Part shown: one piece after another, positions 62,601-64,000 of the stretch
How positions within the stretch are numbered: position 1 is the stretch's first letter
How the letters are laid out: each line of letters begins with the position of its first letter
NCBI RefSeq assembly: GCF_900156605.1
Contig: NZ_FTOA01000011.1
Location: forward strand, 1-64,000
DNA from: Insolitispirillum peregrinum
GTDB lineage: Bacteria; Pseudomonadota; Alphaproteobacteria; Rhodospirillales; Rhodospirillaceae
Direction of reading: 5' to 3'
DNA: 64,000 nucleotides
The notes under the pieces: model-generated
Seen by the model: the letters and a program-made list of their open reading frames with translations, nothing else
Databases searched by the model: none
What the model was told of the DNA's origin: nothing
Translations under genes and position numbers: made by a program

Positions 62601-64000
62601 TCAGCCAGCCAAGCTGTGTTTCCGTCAGGCCCGACAGGGCGGTGCTGCTGAAGGACGTCACCTGCCCGATGGTCAGGGCAGCAATCTGCTCTTCGCTCAG
62701 GCCCTTGATCTGGGTCGAGGCCAGGGACAACAACATGGTCGTGCTGAGGCCGCTGACCTGCGTGGTGGTCAGTTGCGAAATATCGGTGCTGTCCAGCCCC
62801 TTGAGCTGGGTTGTGCTCAGGGCATTCAGTTCGGTGGCGGTCAGGGTGCCCAACTGCTCTTCGGTCAACCCCTTCAACTGGGTCGAGGTCAGACCCTTTA
62901 ACTGGCTGGTGGTCAGGGCGTCAAACTGGGTGCTGCTCAACAGGGCAACCTGCGTGCCGGTCAGACCGGCGAGCTGGGTGGTGGTCAGCGCGGCAATCTG
63001 GCTGGTGGTCAGCGAGGTCAGCGCTGTGGTGCTGAGGCCGGCAATCTGTGTCGAGGTCAGCGATGCAAGCTGTGTCAGCGCCAGAGAACCGATCTGGGTT
63101 TCCGCCAGACCATTCAGCGAGGTCGAACTCAGCGACGAGAACTGGGTGGTGGTCAGGCTGGCCAGCTGATCATTGCTCAACTGGCCAAGCTGGGTGCTGT
63201 TCAGTCCCTTCAGCTGGGTGGTGTTCAGGCTGGCCAGCTGGGTGGTCGACAGCATGGCCAGTTGTTCCTGGCTCAAGGACGCCACCTGTGCCGCACTCAG
63301 GCCATCCAGCTGGGTGGTGGTCAGCGACGCAATCTGGGTCACCGACAGATAGCTGATCTGGGTGGTCTTCATCCGGCCGATCGCCGTCGATGTCAGTTCG
63401 GCAAGGTCGGTCAGCGACAGATGATCAATCTGGTCCTGCGTCAGCCCCTGAACTTGCGCCGTGACCAGCCCGGCCACCTGTGTCTCGGTCAGCGAGGACA
63501 GTTGCAGGTCATCGAGCGCCCCGATCTGGGTCGAGGTCAGGCCACGCAACTGGGTGGTGCTGAGCGAGGTCAGCTGGGTGGTGGACAACGCCTGAATGGC
63601 GGTGGTGCCCAGATAGGCCAGCTGGGTCGATTGCAACCAGCCGAGCTGGGTGGTGGTCAACTCACCGATCTGGGTTTCCGTCAGCCCCAGCATCGACCGC
63701 GAGCTGATCGCCTGCAACGACTTGGTGCTCAGGCCATTCAACTGGGTGACGGTCAGTTCTGACACCTGAGTGGTGGTCAGGCCCTTGATCTGCGTGGTGG
63801 TCAAACCATTCAGCTGGGTCAGGGTCAGGGATTGCACCTGCTCTTCGGTCAACGAGGCAATCTGGGTCGCACCCAACACCTTCAGCTGAGTGGTGGTCAA
63901 CGCCGCCAGCTGATCAACCGACAGGTTGCTGACCTGGGTGGTGGTCAGGCCGCTCATCTGGGTGGTGGTCAGGCTTTCCAGCAGGGTCGAGGGCAAGGCT
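56632..64000 (-). CDS. Giant protein of ~300 tandem 8-residue repeats (partial; 5' end outside the window)
   Basis: At least 2,454 residues. The frame is open to the right edge of the window, and the only start there is an internal TTG, so the N-terminus is missing. The sequence is phased throughout in units x-x-L-[TS]-[TS]-T-Q-[LIV] (for example AALTTTQL, KGLTTTQV, SGLSTTML). Thr and Ser together exceed a third of residues. Cys is absent, and Pro and aromatic residues are almost absent. The C-terminus ends SAEDLAALQRAYA without an anchor or known secretion signal. Codon use is near-invariant (CTG ACC ACC ACC CAG). The S/T-x-x-Q pattern resembles a helix N-capping box. Function unknown; a fibrous or surface role is inferred. 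Confidence 0.85.
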   Translation of the reverse strand, partial: ALPSTLLESLTTTQMSGLTTTQVSNLSVDQLAALTTTQLKVLGATQIASLTEEQVQSLTLTQLNGLTTTQIKGLTTTQVSELTVTQLNGLSTKSLQAISSRSMLGLTETQIGELTTTQLGWLQSTQLAYLGTTAIQALSTTQLTSLSTTQLRGLTSTQIGALDDLQLSSLTETQVAGLVTAQVQGLTQDQIDHLSLTDLAELTSTAIGRMKTTQISYLSVTQIASLTTTQLDGLSAAQVASLSQEQLAMLSTTQLASLNTTQLKGLNSTQLGQLSNDQLASLTTTQFSSLSSTSLNGLAETQIGSLALTQLASLTSTQIAGLSTTALTSLTTSQIAALTTTQLAGLTGTQVALLSSTQFDALTTSQLKGLTSTQLKGLTEEQLGTLTATELNALSTTQLKGLDSTDISQLTTTQVSGLSTTMLLSLASTQIKGLSEEQIAALTIGQVTSFSSTALSGLTETQLGWLTETQVSSLTTTQIKGLTSTQVSQLTTSQIGALTATQIAYIEITDIKGLTSTQLSTFTATQLAALSTRQIASFTVTALSGLTSTQLDLLTSTQMSAFSKTEIAALTNDALDALDSTDIANLTDAQISGLTTDQIANLTTTQLAAFSTTQLSRLSVTQVKGLTDEQLAAFTATQMGALTSTQIGGLTTTQLSALSTTQVAQLSTTQVKGLTVADIAALTNTQLSAMTTTQWGTLTTTQIKGLTSTQLSGLTTTQLNGLTTSQFTALTSTALDGLSETAMAGLSTSAIAVLTSTQMAGLETTQIAALTSTQMAAVTTTALKGLTSTEAGALTTTQIANLTSTQLGALTKTAISGMTADQLAVLSVTNIASLTSTALGSLSAVELAALTTTQMTSLTATQLKGLTSTQLGALTTTQLSSLSTSQLDGLSATQLKGLDSTDLSALTTTQLSVLDKTQIAALTTSALDGLTATQMASLSTTQLSAMGATQFASLVETQVAALTATQMASLTTTGLSALTSEAASALTVTQLAALSSTQVSALSATAIVGLTTTQLNSLSETQLKALTTTQVAALTNTQLAGLSVTQAEDLTTTQMRALTSTALSGLNVTALASLSTKQLAALTSTQFSGLTATQISAMTATQVASLTTTAVSGMTSTEIAALSVTQINQLSTTQLSAITATGIAGLTAAQLASLTTTQLTALTSTALGAMSTTAVAALTVTQLASLTASQFSGLSNTEIANFTSTQVASLTATQIAALSTAAVSGFNATQLAALSVTQVAALSTSQISALTSTALKGLTATEMAALSTKQVSALTATQAGVLTSTQLAALSTTQVGALTTTSLGGLVASQVAALSTAQVSALSANQLSALTATGISGLTTSQLAVLTTSQLGSLTTTAMAALGSTQAAVLTTSQLSSLTTTQLSALSSTAIEGLSATQMASLTTRQVAALTATQVAALDETQISALTSSQISALTTTEMGQLVSTQVASLTATQLAALSTYQLAALSATGVAGLTTTQLGQLTSTQLTALSSTAAAALSTSSIAALTTTQLSSLTTTQLQGFTSTQISALTTTQIAVLSATQLSSLTTTEVAGLTATQLSSMTATQLAALSTSQIAALSSTAINNLTTTTLAALSTTQLGALTATQMAAFSKTQVAAMTSTELAAFSTTALAGLTETQVAALSTTQVSQLTSTQLGALSSDAIDGLTSDQIAVLTTAQLSSLTATALAALNKTQITALTVTQLSSLTTTQLQQLTSTTISYLTTTQVSALTATQIASLTTTEIKGLSDTQLAAFTTTQLAALTTTQISALTTTAVSGLTVTELAALSTRQLTALTSTQIGALGTTQLNSLSTTQLGLLTSTELSGLTQTQISALTTTQLGVLSATQMAGLSTSAMTGLTGTQLAALTSTQLAALTSTQIGALTKTQVAELGTTQVASLTITQLDGLTTTGVAALTTDQLASLTTTQLASLNATQMSGLTAEQAASLTQTQLETLTTTQVASLSTTAIAALTVTQLGEISTKQLAALSATQAAALTTTQIASLTTTQMENLSATTLKGLTAAQVSSLTTTQMAVLNATQIASLSTTGAAGLTATQIETLTRTQLAALTTTEIGALATSTIASLSTTTLAALTTTQWQSLSDTGVAALTTTQISSLTTTQISHLAVTELDALTSTQIATLSDSQIDALTTTQLQALSTTGLSGLTAAQVAELSNTQLAALSTSQIAALTATAVSGLTATQISSLSTAQFTSLSATGVAGLTATQMQALTTTQIGLLSTTELSGLTATQVAALSTTQFSALSATQISALSTYGISGLTTSQIDAMTMTQMAGLTSTQIGSLTTTALSELDSTDIASLTATQLAGLVRLQLRSLSVAQVLSLTTSQMAALSETQMGAFTATELNALTTSQLSVLTSTQIAGLSHAQLDGLSETTAQSLSGVQLSGMTTTTMAGLGTTFLSNLTETQLDALSATQIDYISSDTLAGLSAEDLAALQRAYA

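Noticed and set aside
58222-62901. Plus-strand open frame of 1,559 codons, Gly/Gln/Arg-rich
   Set aside because: It is the antisense of the 24-bp repeat array. Near-invariant codons (CTG, ACC, CAG, GCC) leave no stops in the opposite frames. The sense frame has the orderly 8-residue repeat and the adjacent OGT gene on the same strand.
63994-63996. TTG as the true start of the giant repeat protein
   Set aside because: The frame is open to the window edge, the residues upstream continue without a stop, there is no ribosome-binding site visible, and the repeat phase is already running. The gene is truncated by the window.
56632-64000. Relationship of the L-T-T-T-Q-V repeats to TALE DNA-binding repeats (L-T-P-x-Q-V)
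   Set aside because: The unit is 8 residues, not 33-35, and there are no variable diresidues or helical-pair pattern. The resemblance is limited to one short segment.

Overview
This window is 64 kb of GC-rich DNA that reads as a chromosomal stretch from an alphaproteobacterium, most likely in or near the Rhodospirillales. The evidence is the gene content: short-form Psd with PssA, a phasin, ClpS-ClpA, an alphaproteobacterial polyprenyl synthase next to a DUF2007-type methyltransferase, a type III-fold ornithine decarboxylase, and an EPS locus with a BBP2-type outer-membrane barrel. I cannot name the genus. There is no rRNA operon, phage, IS transposase or CRISPR array. The only tRNA is tRNA-Pro(CGG).

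Layout. 0.4-7 kb: a SPOR lipoprotein, a CYTH-CHAD protein and the conserved yfgM-bamB-der cluster (outer-membrane assembly and ribosome assembly). 7.3-12.5 kb, minus strand: an anion permease, pssA and psd (phosphatidylethanolamine synthesis), a GNAT acetyltransferase and an ornithine decarboxylase with a long leader. 12.5-24 kb: a STAS protein behind a good sigma-54 promoter match, a histidine kinase with a CxxCH haem motif, HIT, photolyase and TrpD-like genes, an AspT-like transporter, and a divergent MocR regulator/LysE exporter pair. 23.5-34.8 kb: an exopolysaccharide locus (Wzc-like autokinase, OM barrel, flippase, a methyltransferase-WecG fusion, beta-helix protein, epimerase, Wza-like lipoprotein). 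35-44.6 kb: a PPP-type phosphatase, clpA, clpS, a phasin, a large GGDEF-EAL protein and an RluE-like pseudouridine synthase. 45-50 kb: a DUF2007-methyltransferase fusion, polyprenyl synthase, tRNA-Pro, and metA behind a SAM-IV-like riboswitch. 50.4-54.5 kb: a class III aminotransferase and an APH-fold kinase, divergent from an FCD-type GntR regulator, plus a 2-hydroxyacid dehydrogenase; this looks like a small amine or amino-acid catabolic locus.

The last 9.4 kb is the most striking part. A SPINDLY/OGT-type TPR glycosyltransferase lies 30 bp downstream of a giant gene that is open at the right edge of the window. The giant gene encodes more than 2,450 residues made almost entirely of about 300 perfectly phased 8-residue repeats (consensus x-x-L-T-T-T-Q-[LIV]), with almost no Pro, Cys or aromatic residues. 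The simplest reading is a giant Ser/Thr-rich fibre or surface protein with a dedicated O-glycosyltransferase.

The intergenic regions carry several families of dispersed palindromic elements: a ~180 bp MITE-like element with four copies, ~45 bp hairpins with at least seven full copies plus a fragment, and a ~95 bp element with two copies. Three elements donate the TAG stop codon of the neighbouring gene. Start codons were moved from the longest open frame where a ribosome-binding site or family alignment favoured a downstream start; these choices are noted entry by entry.
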